Below are positions 9,343-18,063 of a stretch of DNA of 60,908 nucleotides, in pieces. Source of the stretch: Lachnospiraceae bacterium. Its GTDB lineage: Bacteria; Bacillota; Clostridia; Lachnospirales; Lachnospiraceae. Where the stretch lies: the NCBI GenBank assembly GCA_024403355.1, contig JAKSRW010000018.1, positions 1 to 60,908 on the forward strand, in the 5' to 3' direction. The notes below the pieces were generated by a model. The model ran no database searches and had not been told where the DNA came from. It saw only the letters and a list, made by a program, of their open reading frames with translations. Within the stretch, counting starts at the first letter, position 1. Each line of letters opens with the position of its first letter. Made by a program: the position numbers and the translations under genes.

Positions 9343-10824
9343 ATGATAAAACGATGGCGGCAAAGCATTAAATATATATTTTTCGGACTTATTTTTTGTA
9401 TGGCGACGGTTTCTCTACTGCGTCTGCAGCCGCTTAAGGCGGCATATGAGGAGCCGGCGCCCGCGAAGCTTACTTATATTACGGTAGAGTACGTCGGAAC
9501 CATCATGGACGTGGGGGATACGATTAACCTGAAGGATCTGAAGGTTCAGGCCATATACAGTGACGGCTCGAAGGACCAGGTTGAGGACTTCACGATGACC
9601 GGCTATACCATAGAGAAGGAAGGTCGAAACGATTTTCTGGTTATTTATGAGGATAAATCTGCGAAGGTTTCCATTATGGCAAAGAAAATCGTCGGAATTA
9701 TGGCCAATCCCAATAAAAATCAGTACAGCATCGGCAATAGGCTCGGAGTAAGGGATCTGACGGTGACGGTTCTGTATTCCAACGGCTCCGCAGAGATTCT
9801 GAAGGAGGGATATGAGGTCGTTAACGATGTGATTTCGCATCAGGGACGTCATGACATTATCGTTCGTTACAAGGGCTTTGAAACAAGCTGTCTGGTAGGC
9901 GGTGTAATCCAGCGTGAGGTTAAATCGCTGGTGGTGCAGTGCGAAAACAGGACAATTGTTCAGAATACACCCATCAACAGGGATGATTTTATTGTAACTG
10001 CCATTTACGAGGACCTTTCCTCGGAAAATATCAACACCTTCACACTGTCGAACGAAAGCTTCACCGATACAGGCAAGAAGAAGCTCAGAATAAGCTATGC
10101 GAATGCATATAAGGACATTGATTTTGAGGTTCTGGAGAATTATCCGACGGGGCTTATCGCGAGCTACACGGGCCGTCCGGTAATAGTGGGACGTGAATTC
10201 CGTTTGGAGGATATTGCGGTTAAGGTAAAGTATTTCAACGGTGAAATCGTGGAAACAACCGATTTCAGTGTTCATTCCAAAAAAATCCGCTATATCGGAG
10301 ATAATAAGGTAGGTGTTTACTACGGAAGCAGGCTTTCTACGGAGATTATAATTCCGGGAACGGAGATTGACGATCCGGATTTTGATTATATTTCGGAATT
10401 TTCGGCAACAAACGGCAAGCTTTCCTGCAGCGTTAAGACCGCAATCCCGAGATATCTTCCGACAGACTGCGTGATTTCGAAGTCTATAAAGAAGACGGTA
10501 TTGAAGAAGGCCTTCAAAAAGCTGGGCTTTAAAAAGGGAGAGTATATCGGATTTACCTATGAATTTGTAAATGACGATGATGAGCTTGAGCTTCCGCTCA
10601 CAATCAGGGTCACACTGCCCGATAAGTTCGATGCGGAGCACACCCGTCTCTATCATACACCCAACAGGAAAACCATTATCGGCTGTACGAATAAAACAAT
10701 TATCGATGACCACACGATAGAGGTGGTAATCTTCAAGACCGGAAGCTACATGCTTGTATATTCAGAGGAGATGGACGCAGAGGAGGCGCTCGAAGAGGAC
10801 GAGGCCGAGAACGACTACATATAA
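9343..10824 (+). CDS. Exported protein with tandem bacterial Ig-like domains
   Basis: 493 residues from ATG 9343. A positively charged start and one hydrophobic helix (about 9-30, ending LKAAY) act as signal peptide or anchor. Four repeats of about 80 residues follow, each with a YxDGS or YSNGS-like turn and a closing V-x-Y strand, as in Big_3-type Ig-like folds. The last 125 residues form a separate lysine-rich then acidic domain ending EEDEAENDYI. No catalytic motif or sortase signal is seen. An in-frame TTG at 9277 could extend it, but the signal peptide favours 9343. Probably an extracellular adhesion or structural protein; exact role unknown. Confidence 0.7.
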   Translation: MIKRWRQSIKYIFFGLIFCMATVSLLRLQPLKAAYEEPAPAKLTYITVEYVGTIMDVGDTINLKDLKVQAIYSDGSKDQVEDFTMTGYTIEKEGRNDFLVIYEDKSAKVSIMAKKIVGIMANPNKNQYSIGNRLGVRDLTVTVLYSNGSAEILKEGYEVVNDVISHQGRHDIIVRYKGFETSCLVGGVIQREVKSLVVQCENRTIVQNTPINRDDFIVTAIYEDLSSENINTFTLSNESFTDTGKKKLRISYANAYKDIDFEVLENYPTGLIASYTGRPVIVGREFRLEDIAVKVKYFNGEIVETTDFSVHSKKIRYIGDNKVGVYYGSRLSTEIIIPGTEIDDPDFDYISEFSATNGKLSCSVKTAIPRYLPTDCVISKSIKKTVLKKAFKKLGFKKGEYIGFTYEFVNDDDELELPLTIRVTLPDKFDAEHTRLYHTPNRKTIIGCTNKTIIDDHTIEVVIFKTGSYMLVYSEEMDAEEALEEDEAENDYI

Positions 10825-10971
10825 GATATGACACAAAGAGAAGTCGTGGTACGGGCGGGAAATAAGCGGATTATAATATCACCGAGGACTGTGTTTTTCG
10901 GGGAAAAGGATGAGTTTGATGCATAAATTAATACGAAAGTATTATATTTTTCGGGCAATCAAAATTTTTCC

Positions 10972-11000
10972 TTGACTTTTGCCTAAAAATATGTGATATT
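10972..11000 (+). promoter_or_regulatory. Predicted promoter for the DUF4190 protein
   Basis: TTGACT, 17 bp, GATATT, placed about 35 bp before a strong AGGAGG and the ATG at 11039. Confidence 0.45.
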
Positions 11001-11038
11001 CTTCCTAGCAATAAATTTTATATAGGAGGAACTTTGAA

Positions 11039-11341
11039 ATGGCAGTAGCTGGTTTAATTTGTGGTATCCTTTCACTCGTATTAGCTTGGTTTGGTTACAG
11101 CGCATTCGCAGGTCTTGCACTTGGTATCGTTGGTATCATCCTTTGCTCAAAGGGTAAGAAGGCAGATCCTTCAAAGGCTGGTATGTGCACAGCAGGTCTT
11201 GTACTTTCAATCATCGGCGTTGTATTATGTGGTATCATGTCAATCGCTTGTGTAATCTGTGCTAGTGCAGCTTCAGCAGTAAGCAGCAGCTCAAAGGAGT
11301 TTGAGGATGCTCTTAACGAGGCATTAAAGGGTCTTAACTAA
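11039..11341 (+). CDS. Small DUF4190-type membrane protein
   Basis: 100 residues with two hydrophobic hairpins (about 3-36 and 47-78) separated by a basic loop (CSKGKKADPSK), plus a short polar tail. This glycine/isoleucine-rich layout matches the DUF4190 family, small membrane proteins of unknown function. AGGAGG lies eight bases before the ATG. Two longer proteins in this window (24048 and 24787) carry the same domain behind a zinc ribbon, so this is the stand-alone version. Confidence 0.75.
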   Translation: MAVAGLICGILSLVLAWFGYSAFAGLALGIVGIILCSKGKKADPSKAGMCTAGLVLSIIGVVLCGIMSIACVICASAASAVSSSSKEFEDALNEALKGLN

Positions 11342-11365
11342 TAAGCGCAAAAATCAAAGTATATA

Positions 11366-11399
11366 CAGGGCTTCCATGGAAACATGGGAGCTCTGTTAA
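11366..11399 (+). terminator. Stem-loop terminator
   Basis: A 13-bp stem with GAAA tetraloop (CAGGGCTTCCATG / CATGGGAGCTCTG, two G-T pairs) and a weak U-tract (TTAAT). Confidence 0.55.
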
Positions 11400-11540
11400 T
11401 ATGTGGGGGTAGTTAATTTCCACTGCTTTTGCCGGAGTCAACAAAGTTGCCGGGGCTTTTCTCGGAGCGGTAAGAAAGCTGTTCGGGACGGGCCTGTTAA
11501 AAGATAAGGAGATAAGCCCTTTTGGGGCTTTATATATATT

Positions 11541-12395
11541 ATGAAAATGTTTATTGAAGTGTTCGGAAAGCAGATTCCGCTTTACGGACTTATGATTGTC
11601 AGTGGTATTGCGCTGGCGAATGTTATTGCTTATTTTGTGGTGAAAAAGAGAAAACTAGATATGAATGACCTGGCTATTATCGAAGCCTTTGGCGGAGGTA
11701 TGGGCTTTCTGGGCGCGAAGCTGATGTATCTTTTCGTGTCGATAGATGTGGACTGGTCCAGATTTTTTGAAAAAGAATATTTTGAGATGCTGATGTCAGG
11801 CGGTTTTGTATTTTACGGGGGGGTTCTTCTGGGAATTCCGGCGGCCATCTGGTTCGGCAAGATTAATAAAATCAATAGCTTTGATTACTTAAGGGCGCTG
11901 GTTTTCCTGATTCCCTTCTGTCATGCGTTCGGTCGTATCGGCTGCTTCTGTGCAGGCTGCTGCTACGGTGTGCCTTATGACGGAGCCATTGCGGTAACAT
12001 TTCCTTTAGGCACTGCTCCGAGCCTTGTTGAGGAGATATCACGTTACCCTGTTCAGCTTGTGGAGGCAGGATGCCTCTTCCTGCTTGCGGGAATTCTGGC
12101 ATTTATGGATTTAAAGCTGAAGAGCAGATTCACCGTAGAGGCTTATCTTATACTTTATGCATTTATCAGATTCGCTCTCGAGAACTACCGTGGTGACGGT
12201 ATCCGCGGCATCTATGGCCCCTTCTCCACCTCACAGTGGGTAAGTATCGGAATGCTTGCAATCGGTATCGGTTCGATTGTGCTTCGTCTGATTCTGGCTA
12301 AGAAGAAAAAGGAAGCCGCTGCTGCAGACGGCACTGCGGCGCAGAGTGCGCTGACTGAGGCTGTTGACAGTCAGGTGGCTGAGGTTAATAAATAA
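11541..12395 (+). CDS. lgt: Prolipoprotein diacylglyceryl transferase (Lgt) family protein
   Basis: 284 residues with about seven membrane helices. Lgt moves a diacylglyceryl group from phosphatidylglycerol to the lipobox cysteine of prolipoproteins. Visible family marks are SGGFVFYGG (86-94), HAFGRIGCFCAGCCYG with the essential arginine (Arg132), RYPVQLVEA and a late RFALENYRGD arginine motif. Two differences from the E. coli-type enzyme are noted: FHGG is FYGG, and GRIGNF is GRIGCF with extra cysteines. The second pattern is frequent in Firmicute homologues. The C-terminal tail is alanine/glutamate-rich. No clear SD is next to the ATG; a small AAGCCC/GGGCTT hairpin sits directly upstream. 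Confidence 0.8.
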   Translation: MKMFIEVFGKQIPLYGLMIVSGIALANVIAYFVVKKRKLDMNDLAIIEAFGGGMGFLGAKLMYLFVSIDVDWSRFFEKEYFEMLMSGGFVFYGGVLLGIPAAIWFGKINKINSFDYLRALVFLIPFCHAFGRIGCFCAGCCYGVPYDGAIAVTFPLGTAPSLVEEISRYPVQLVEAGCLFLLAGILAFMDLKLKSRFTVEAYLILYAFIRFALENYRGDGIRGIYGPFSTSQWVSIGMLAIGIGSIVLRLILAKKKKEAAAADGTAAQSALTEAVDSQVAEVNK

Positions 12396-12426
12396 TTTAA
12401 TAAATGCTTTTTTACAGGAACTTTTG

Positions 12427-12459
12427 AAAACGACCCGGCGGCAGTCAGGTCGTTTTTTT
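12427..12459 (+). terminator. Intrinsic terminator after lgt
   Basis: Stem AAAACGACC/GGTCGTTTT, 12-nt loop, then a T-run. It separates lgt from the lipid operon. Confidence 0.8.
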
Positions 12460-12574
12460 ATGAATAAAGATTCCGGCTGATATTTTCTTTTCAGTTTATA
12501 ATAGTGCGTCATAATAATAAATATGCAGACTCGGCAGTCCTGTCCCTGCAGAGATGGGGCAAAATGCGCGATTC

Positions 12575-12603
12575 TTGACATAAAGCCGGAAAGAAGTTAA
12601 AAT
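12575..12603 (+). promoter_or_regulatory. Strong predicted sigma-A promoter of the acyl-lipid operon
   Basis: A consensus TTGACA, exact 17-bp spacer and TAAAAT, about 55 bp before the first start codon. No other clear promoter or terminator was found until 24668, so the genes 12659-24650 may be one transcript. Confidence 0.75.
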
Positions 12604-12658
12604 GACTATATATGTGCGCTAAAAAAGCACTGAAATAGTATCTTTGCGGGAGGCAGTT

Positions 12659-14767
12659 GTGAGGGCCGATATCAGTAGTCTTGGCGGGTATAATTCAATA
12701 GATGAATTCGTGGAAGCAAAGCTGAAGCGTTTCGAGAAAATGGACCATAACATGGCTTCTCTATATGAGATGATGTTCTCCGAAAAAGATAACATCATGT
12801 ACGAGACCAGCATTGGTTATGAAATAAAGACAATCACATACGGTGAAGTAAAGGCGCAGATCGAGGCGAAGGCTAAAAGGTTTGGTCTCTTGGGGACGGG
12901 GTCAAAGGGACCAAAAACGGGCGAGGGAGAAGATGGTACGGCGGCTTCATTTATCGGCAGCGATTCCGTCATTGGCCTTTATATGGACAATTCTCTCGAA
13001 TGGATTGAGAATTTCTGGTGCATATTGATGTGCGGCTGCAGTGTCCTTCTGATGAACCGAAGACTAGACGATGATACTCTGGAAAAGGCGATAAGGGACT
13101 GCGATGTGAAGGCGGTCATAAGCGATGGAAGACAGTTTTCTGTACCTACAATTATGGCTGAGGAGCTGGCGACCGGCAGTTTAGCGGAAAAAGCAGAAGC
13201 GCCGGCAGCTGGCAGTTTAGCGGAAAAAGCTAAGGAGTCGGAAGAATACGAAATAACGGCAAAAGTCGGAATTTCAACGGATGCAGGCCGTAAGAGTGTC
13301 TTTGGAACCACAGTTTATGTAATGTCTTCCGGTACGAGCGCAAGTGTAAAAATCTGCGGATACAGCGGTGAAGAATTCTACTTTCAGGTCTGCGACAGCT
13401 ACAGCATTATCAAAAAATGCGGACTGATGAAGACACATTATAAGGGGATGCTAAAGCAGCTGACTTTTCTGCCCTTTTACCATATTTTCGGACTGGTTGC
13501 GGTATATATATGGTTCGCTTTTTTTTCGAGAACCTTCGTGGAGCTGAAGAATTTTGAGCCCGAGACCATTACTTCCACGATAAAAAAGCACGGGGTTACA
13601 CATATATTTGCGGTGCCTCTTTTCTGGGAAAGAGTTTACGAGCAGGCGCAAAAGACCATAAAAGCACGCGACGAAAAGACCCTTGCAAAGTTCCAAAAGG
13701 GCATGCGCCTAATGAGAAAGACCTCGAATATGCCGAGGCTGAACAGATTCCTTTCGAAGAAGCTTTTCAAAGAGGTTCGCGAGAATATGTTCGGGGAAAG
13801 CGTGGTTTTCATGATTTCGGGCGGCAGTGAAATTCGTCCGGAAATACTCGAATTCTTCAACGGAATCGGCTATCATCTGGCAAACGGATACGGAATGAGT
13901 GAGGTCGGAATCACCTCGGTCAATCTGGATAAATACAGTAAAAAGCTGCTGGAGGGCTATGTCGGTGAGCCCTTTGGTTCAATAGAATACAAGCTCACAG
14001 ACGAAGGAAATCTCTGCGTGCGCGGTAAAACAGTAGCCTCGACGGTTATCGAAAACGGCCAAAAGCGCAGCGTCGGACGCGATGAATGGTATGATACAAA
14101 GGATATGGCGGTCTGTGAAAACGGACAATACAGACTGCTCGGCAGACGCGATGATGTAGTCATTTCATCGACAGGCGAGAATCTGAATCCCAATATCATA
14201 GAGCCTGCCTTTTCGGACATTAAGGGCGTGCGAAACGTCTGTCTTATCGGGCCGGAGCGTGAGGGCGTGAAGCTGCCTGTACTGGTAGTATCCACCGATA
14301 AGTTCATAAATGCAGAGGAGTTCGAGTCAGTAAACAGCGCTGTGCGTGAGAAGGCCTCCGAAATCGGCCTCGGAACAGAGCTAAAGGACATACTTTTTAC
14401 CACAGACGAGCTGATGACGAGCGAGGACTTCAAGCTGAACAGACGCAAAATCAGGGCAGATTATGAGCAGCAGCGTTTCAGCAAAATCGATAAAAATCCT
14501 GATGCCGGCGGAAGCATCCGTATCGACGGCAATGCTATGGCGCTTAAAATCAGGGATATTTTTGCGGAAGCGGTGGATAAGCCGAAGGACTCTGTCGCTT
14601 ACGACACGGACTTTTTCATAGATCTTGGCGGAACAAGTCTGGACTATTTTTCAATGCTCTGTGAAATAGAAGAGGAATTTGATTTGAAAATACCTGATGA
14701 AGCAGGTACATCACTGCGAACTGTTCAAAAGCTCTGCGAGTACATAAATTTGAAAAATGCAAAATAA
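12659..14767 (+). CDS. AMP-dependent acyl ligase fused to a carrier (phosphopantetheine) domain
   Basis: 702 residues from GTG 12659, chosen because GGGAGG ends five bases before it. The ANL adenylation domain (about 30-610) shows a degenerate phosphate loop SSGTSASVK, YGMSEVG, the hinge motif GRRDDVVISSTGENLNP and a C-terminal catalytic-lysine region LNRRKIRADY. A carrier domain (about 625-702) has the phosphopantetheine Ser660 in DLGGTSLD. Such a fusion would adenylate a carboxylic acid and load it on its own carrier. A linker near residue 175 has a duplicated GSLAEKA segment. It is the first gene of the lipid operon, and the acyltransferases behind it suggest fatty acids as substrates (inference). 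Confidence 0.82.
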   Translation: MRADISSLGGYNSIDEFVEAKLKRFEKMDHNMASLYEMMFSEKDNIMYETSIGYEIKTITYGEVKAQIEAKAKRFGLLGTGSKGPKTGEGEDGTAASFIGSDSVIGLYMDNSLEWIENFWCILMCGCSVLLMNRRLDDDTLEKAIRDCDVKAVISDGRQFSVPTIMAEELATGSLAEKAEAPAAGSLAEKAKESEEYEITAKVGISTDAGRKSVFGTTVYVMSSGTSASVKICGYSGEEFYFQVCDSYSIIKKCGLMKTHYKGMLKQLTFLPFYHIFGLVAVYIWFAFFSRTFVELKNFEPETITSTIKKHGVTHIFAVPLFWERVYEQAQKTIKARDEKTLAKFQKGMRLMRKTSNMPRLNRFLSKKLFKEVRENMFGESVVFMISGGSEIRPEILEFFNGIGYHLANGYGMSEVGITSVNLDKYSKKLLEGYVGEPFGSIEYKLTDEGNLCVRGKTVASTVIENGQKRSVGRDEWYDTKDMAVCENGQYRLLGRRDDVVISSTGENLNPNIIEPAFSDIKGVRNVCLIGPEREGVKLPVLVVSTDKFINAEEFESVNSAVREKASEIGLGTELKDILFTTDELMTSEDFKLNRRKIRADYEQQRFSKIDKNPDAGGSIRIDGNAMALKIRDIFAEAVDKPKDSVAYDTDFFIDLGGTSLDYFSMLCEIEEEFDLKIPDEAGTSLRTVQKLCEYINLKNAK

Positions 14768-14832
14768 GCAGCCGACAGCTGTCGGAAGAGCTTGGCAGCC
14801 GCAGGTCCTGCTGATAAAAGCGTGGTCTGCAT

Positions 14833-15489
14833 GTGAAAGGCATAAAGATAGATATGATAGCTTTTTTTAACTGGCTGGTAAAAATCACGGGCTGGCCGCC
14901 CTACAGAGTGGTTTTCAACACAGCCGTGTATTATGAGGATAAAAAGGTCCAGGGCAGAAGAATCAAGGGCCCCGCGATAGTGATATGCAATCACACCTCG
15001 GTCTGGGATTACGCGGCAATGCTTTTCGTATTCTGGACCAGGACGCTCAGATGCCAGATGGCGGAGGTCCTCTTCAAAAAGAAGCCCCTGGCCCGGTTCT
15101 TAAAATGTATGGGCGGAATATATGTCGACCGTCATGAGCTGAGCAGCGGCTTTATCGGAAAGTCTGAGGATATATTAAAAAAGGGCGGAGTAGTCGAAAT
15201 CTTCCCCGAAAGCAGGCTCCCGTTAAAGGGCGAGCAAAGACCGCTTCCCTTCAAGCCGAGTGCGGCAATGATAGCGCTGAAGGCCGAGGTACCGGTCATT
15301 CCCGTATACACAAACGGTCATTATTTTACTTCAAAACGTGCGCGTGTAATCATCGGAAAGCCGATAAATGTGCACAGATTTGTCAGCGAGGAGCGCAGTG
15401 AGAAGGAAAATATCAATTACATTTCCGAAATGCTGCGTGAAAAGATAATAGATCTTGAGAAGCAGTTAAATGCAAAGCTTGGCAGATAA
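14833..15489 (+). CDS. 1-acyl-glycerophosphate acyltransferase-like protein (PlsC family), first copy
   Basis: 218 residues. The catalytic HX4D motif is NHTSVWD (His54, Asp59). The glycerophosphate-binding block is FPESRLP (Glu126), a variant of FPEGT. VIPVYTNG is the late PlsC motif. The family acylates the sn-2 position of lysophosphatidic acid or other lysolipids from acyl-ACP or acyl-CoA at the inner membrane face. The start is uncertain: GTG 14833 or ATG 14854, neither with an ideal SD. It lies 65 bp after the ligase-carrier fusion and 22 bp before a second PlsC gene; the two proteins are clearly divergent, so they may use different acceptors. Confidence 0.85.
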   Translation: MKGIKIDMIAFFNWLVKITGWPPYRVVFNTAVYYEDKKVQGRRIKGPAIVICNHTSVWDYAAMLFVFWTRTLRCQMAEVLFKKKPLARFLKCMGGIYVDRHELSSGFIGKSEDILKKGGVVEIFPESRLPLKGEQRPLPFKPSAAMIALKAEVPVIPVYTNGHYFTSKRARVIIGKPINVHRFVSEERSEKENINYISEMLREKIIDLEKQLNAKLGR

Positions 15490-15511
15490 AAAAATTTAAA
15501 AGGTTGAACTA

Positions 15512-16156
15512 ATGAAAAACAAGAAATCCGGAGGATATTCATTTTTGGATTTCCTCTATGACATAATCCGCTGGTTTATAATCATTACCGGCCTGCCGAT
15601 TTTCAGACCCAAATACATATATGAAAACGAGGCAGCCAAGAAGCATGTAAAGGGCGGTGCGCTGCTGGTTTCGAACCATGTGCATCTGGTTGACCCGATG
15701 TATCTTATGCTCGGAATCTGGTACAGAAGAAACCATTTTATCATAGCCGAAGAGGTTTATAATAAAAAATTCCTGTCGATTTTTTTGAAAATATCCGGCT
15801 GCCTGCCCGTAAACAGGGAAAATGTGAGTCTGGATACCTTCAGAAACATTGTGGACAGGCTCAAACAGGGACGTATGGTAACCATATTTGCAGAGGGCCA
15901 CATCAATACCGATGAAAGCAAAATCGATGCTTTCAAATCAGGTATGGTTCTGATGGCGCTGCAGTCAGGGGTGCCCATCGTGCCAATATATATGAAAAAA
16001 AAGAAGCATTTTTACAGCAGAATAGTCTTTGTAATAGGTGAAAAGATAGACATAGATGACGGAAGCGGAAAGCGCCCCGGACTTGCAAAAATCAATAAAA
16101 TAGCAGAGCAGGTACACGAAAGAGAGCTGCAGCTGAAGGAAATCGGGGACAGCTAA
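15512..16156 (+). CDS. 1-acyl-glycerophosphate acyltransferase-like protein (PlsC family), second copy
   Basis: 214 residues with a hydrophobic N-terminal segment (about 15-32). HX4D is SNHVHLVD (His56, Asp61). The second block is IFAEGHINTD (Glu128-Gly129). VPIVPIYM is the late motif. An AAAAGG site precedes the ATG. It sits between the first PlsC and the second ligase. Two non-identical acyltransferases next to two ligases and two carriers suggest paired activation/transfer steps; which lipid is acylated is not readable from sequence. Confidence 0.87.
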   Translation: MKNKKSGGYSFLDFLYDIIRWFIIITGLPIFRPKYIYENEAAKKHVKGGALLVSNHVHLVDPMYLMLGIWYRRNHFIIAEEVYNKKFLSIFLKISGCLPVNRENVSLDTFRNIVDRLKQGRMVTIFAEGHINTDESKIDAFKSGMVLMALQSGVPIVPIYMKKKKHFYSRIVFVIGEKIDIDDGSGKRPGLAKINKIAEQVHERELQLKEIGDS

Positions 16157-16183
16157 GCAATAAGTTTGAAAGGATAGGGAAAA

Positions 16184-17713
16184 ATGTACACGAAGACACA
16201 TGAATTTTTCAGCAGATATACCGATGAGGAAAGCTTTAAGAATATTGTATGGTATGACAGCGTATCCGAAATGTGGGAAAAGCGCTCGGCAGAGTATTCC
16301 GATAAGACTGCCATTGAATTTAACGGTGAAAAATACAGCTATGGCAGACTCAGTGAGGATGCTGCCGGCTTCAGAGCCATTCTTAGGGCAAAGGGACTTA
16401 AAAAGGGCGACCATGTAGGTATTTTTTCGGCGAATTCCTATGATTTCGTAAAGGCTTATATTGCGGTGACGACAGCAGGCTGTGTGGCAATGATTCTGCC
16501 TGCTCATTTAGATGATAAAAGCATATTCGGCTGCGCAATGAAGTATGCGCTTAAGGCTATAATTTTTGCAAAAGACCTGGCAGAAAAGCTGGAATTTGCG
16601 AAGGAAAAGCTGAGTCAGCTCGCATTTATTGAGATAGAGCAGAGCTCGGAAGAAAAGGCCCCCGTTACAGAAACGAAGGGAACAGACCCCTGCATTATCA
16701 TGTTTACCGGCGGAACAACCGGTAAAAGCAAGGGTGCGCTTTTATCAAATCAGGCGGTTATGCGCGGCACAATCAACGGCTGCTACGGCTATGAGCAGGT
16801 GTTTGAGAACCGCTATCTGCTGGTACTTCCGTTCTCGCATGTATTTGGTCTTATCAGAAATCTGATGACCTCGCTTTACACAGGCAGTGATTTGTTCATC
16901 TGTATGAACAATAAGGATATGTTCAGAGACTGCGCGCAGTTTAGACCCACCATCATGGTAATGGTTCCCGCACTGGCCGAAATGTCATTAACTCTTTCGA
17001 AGAAATTCGGCAGAAACATGCTGGGAGATGCCCTGAAATACATCATCTGCGGCGCGGCTGCGGTAGCTCCCTATCTTCTTACGGAGTATGCAAAAATGAA
17101 CATTACGGTATTCCCGGGCTACGGACTGACCGAGTCCGCGAACCTCGTTTCCGGTAATCCCGACCCCGTAAACAAGCCTGATTCTGTAGGAAGCCTTTAC
17201 CCCGGCGAGGAAGTTAAGCTCGTGGACGGCGAAATCTGGCTGAAGGGCGTAAATATGATGGAAAGCTACTGGGGAGAGGATGAAGAAAATAAGAATTCCT
17301 TTGAGGACGGCTGGTTCAAAACAGGTGACCTTGGCCGTTTCGACGAGGACGGATTCCTCTACATAACAGGCCGAATCAAGGAGATAATAGTTCTTCCTTC
17401 GGGCGAAAACGTATCTCCCGCAGAGCTTGAGAGCCGCTTCAATGAGCTGAGCTTTATTCAGGCTTCGCAGGTATTTGAAGCCGAAACGCAGACAGGCAGC
17501 AGGATTCTCGCATTAGAGATAGTGCCCAGAGCCACAGAGCTTAAGAATCTGTCAGCTCCCGAACCACAGCAGTACATTTTAGAGGAGCTCGAAAAAATAA
17601 ATATGACATTCCCGGCTTTTGAGCGTGTGAGCAAAATCATCATAAGAACAGAGGATTTTGAAAGAACGCCCAGTATGAAAATAAAAAGATACTCAGAAAT
17701 CAAAAAGCTGTAA
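16184..17713 (+). CDS. AMP-dependent acyl ligase (acyl-ACP/CoA synthetase-like)
   Basis: 509 residues with complete ANL motifs: phosphate loop MFTGGTTGKSKG, YGLTESANLVSG, KTGDLGRFDEDGFLYITGR and the hinge/lysine region ending with SMKIKRYSEIKKL. GAAAGGATAGGG precedes the ATG. Unlike the 12659 product it has no fused carrier, but a separate carrier gene follows at 17806, so it probably loads that protein. Acyl-CoA formation is the alternative. The combination of an acyl-ACP synthetase and PlsC recalls the Aas enzyme of E. coli, which recycles lysophospholipids. Confidence 0.85.
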   Translation: MYTKTHEFFSRYTDEESFKNIVWYDSVSEMWEKRSAEYSDKTAIEFNGEKYSYGRLSEDAAGFRAILRAKGLKKGDHVGIFSANSYDFVKAYIAVTTAGCVAMILPAHLDDKSIFGCAMKYALKAIIFAKDLAEKLEFAKEKLSQLAFIEIEQSSEEKAPVTETKGTDPCIIMFTGGTTGKSKGALLSNQAVMRGTINGCYGYEQVFENRYLLVLPFSHVFGLIRNLMTSLYTGSDLFICMNNKDMFRDCAQFRPTIMVMVPALAEMSLTLSKKFGRNMLGDALKYIICGAAAVAPYLLTEYAKMNITVFPGYGLTESANLVSGNPDPVNKPDSVGSLYPGEEVKLVDGEIWLKGVNMMESYWGEDEENKNSFEDGWFKTGDLGRFDEDGFLYITGRIKEIIVLPSGENVSPAELESRFNELSFIQASQVFEAETQTGSRILALEIVPRATELKNLSAPEPQQYILEELEKINMTFPAFERVSKIIIRTEDFERTPSMKIKRYSEIKKL

Positions 17714-17732
17714 TTCTGAAAAAATACAAGCT

Positions 17733-17803
17733 GCGAGATTGATGCAAAAAGCGTACCAATCAGCTCCATGAGCAACTCATTCCATTCGTTGCATTAGGAG
17801 GAA
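17733..17803 (+). repeat. Leader element copy A (hairpin + micro-ORF overlapping the SD)
   Basis: Located in the 92-bp gap before the ACP gene. It contains an imperfect GATTG..CAATC hairpin, then ATGAGCAACTC.., a nine-codon frame MSNSFHSLH (17768-17797). The frame's TAG stop is part of TAGGAGG, the SD of the ACP gene. Related copies are at 20011, 53597 and 56886. Confidence 0.7.
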
Positions 17804-17805
17804 TT

Positions 17806-18063
17806 ATGAACAGACAGGATATTATTGCAAAGCTTGCGGAAATTCTTTCTGAGGAACAGGAAGATGAAAGCATGAAAAACCGCGAGTACACAGAGGATAT
17901 GGGCCTTTATACAGACCTCGGACTTAATTCCATCGGACTTCTTTACACGGTAATTTCCGTGGAGGAGGCCTTTGATATCCGCTTTGAAAATATGAAAATG
18001 ACGGATTTTGCGACCATTGGTGATGTTGTGAACTATGTTGAAAAGGCATTGGCAGCAAAATGA
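17806..18063 (+). CDS. Acyl carrier protein
   Basis: 85 residues, acidic, with the phosphopantetheine attachment Ser42 in DLGLNSIGL (the usual DSL has become NSI). Length and the C-terminal TIGDVVNYVEKAL helix fit a stand-alone ACP. It is preceded by a leader element whose micro-ORF stop overlaps its SD, and its own stop overlaps the next start (ATGA). It is probably dedicated to the neighbouring ligases and acyltransferases rather than to bulk fatty-acid synthesis, because no fab genes are nearby. Confidence 0.88.
   Translation: MNRQDIIAKLAEILSEEQEDESMKNREYTEDMGLYTDLGLNSIGLLYTVISVEEAFDIRFENMKMTDFATIGDVVNYVEKALAAK

Noticed and set aside
9415..10713. Long antisense frame of 432 residues opposite the Ig-like protein
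   Set aside because: No SD or known domain; residue composition is that of a shadow of the plus-strand gene.
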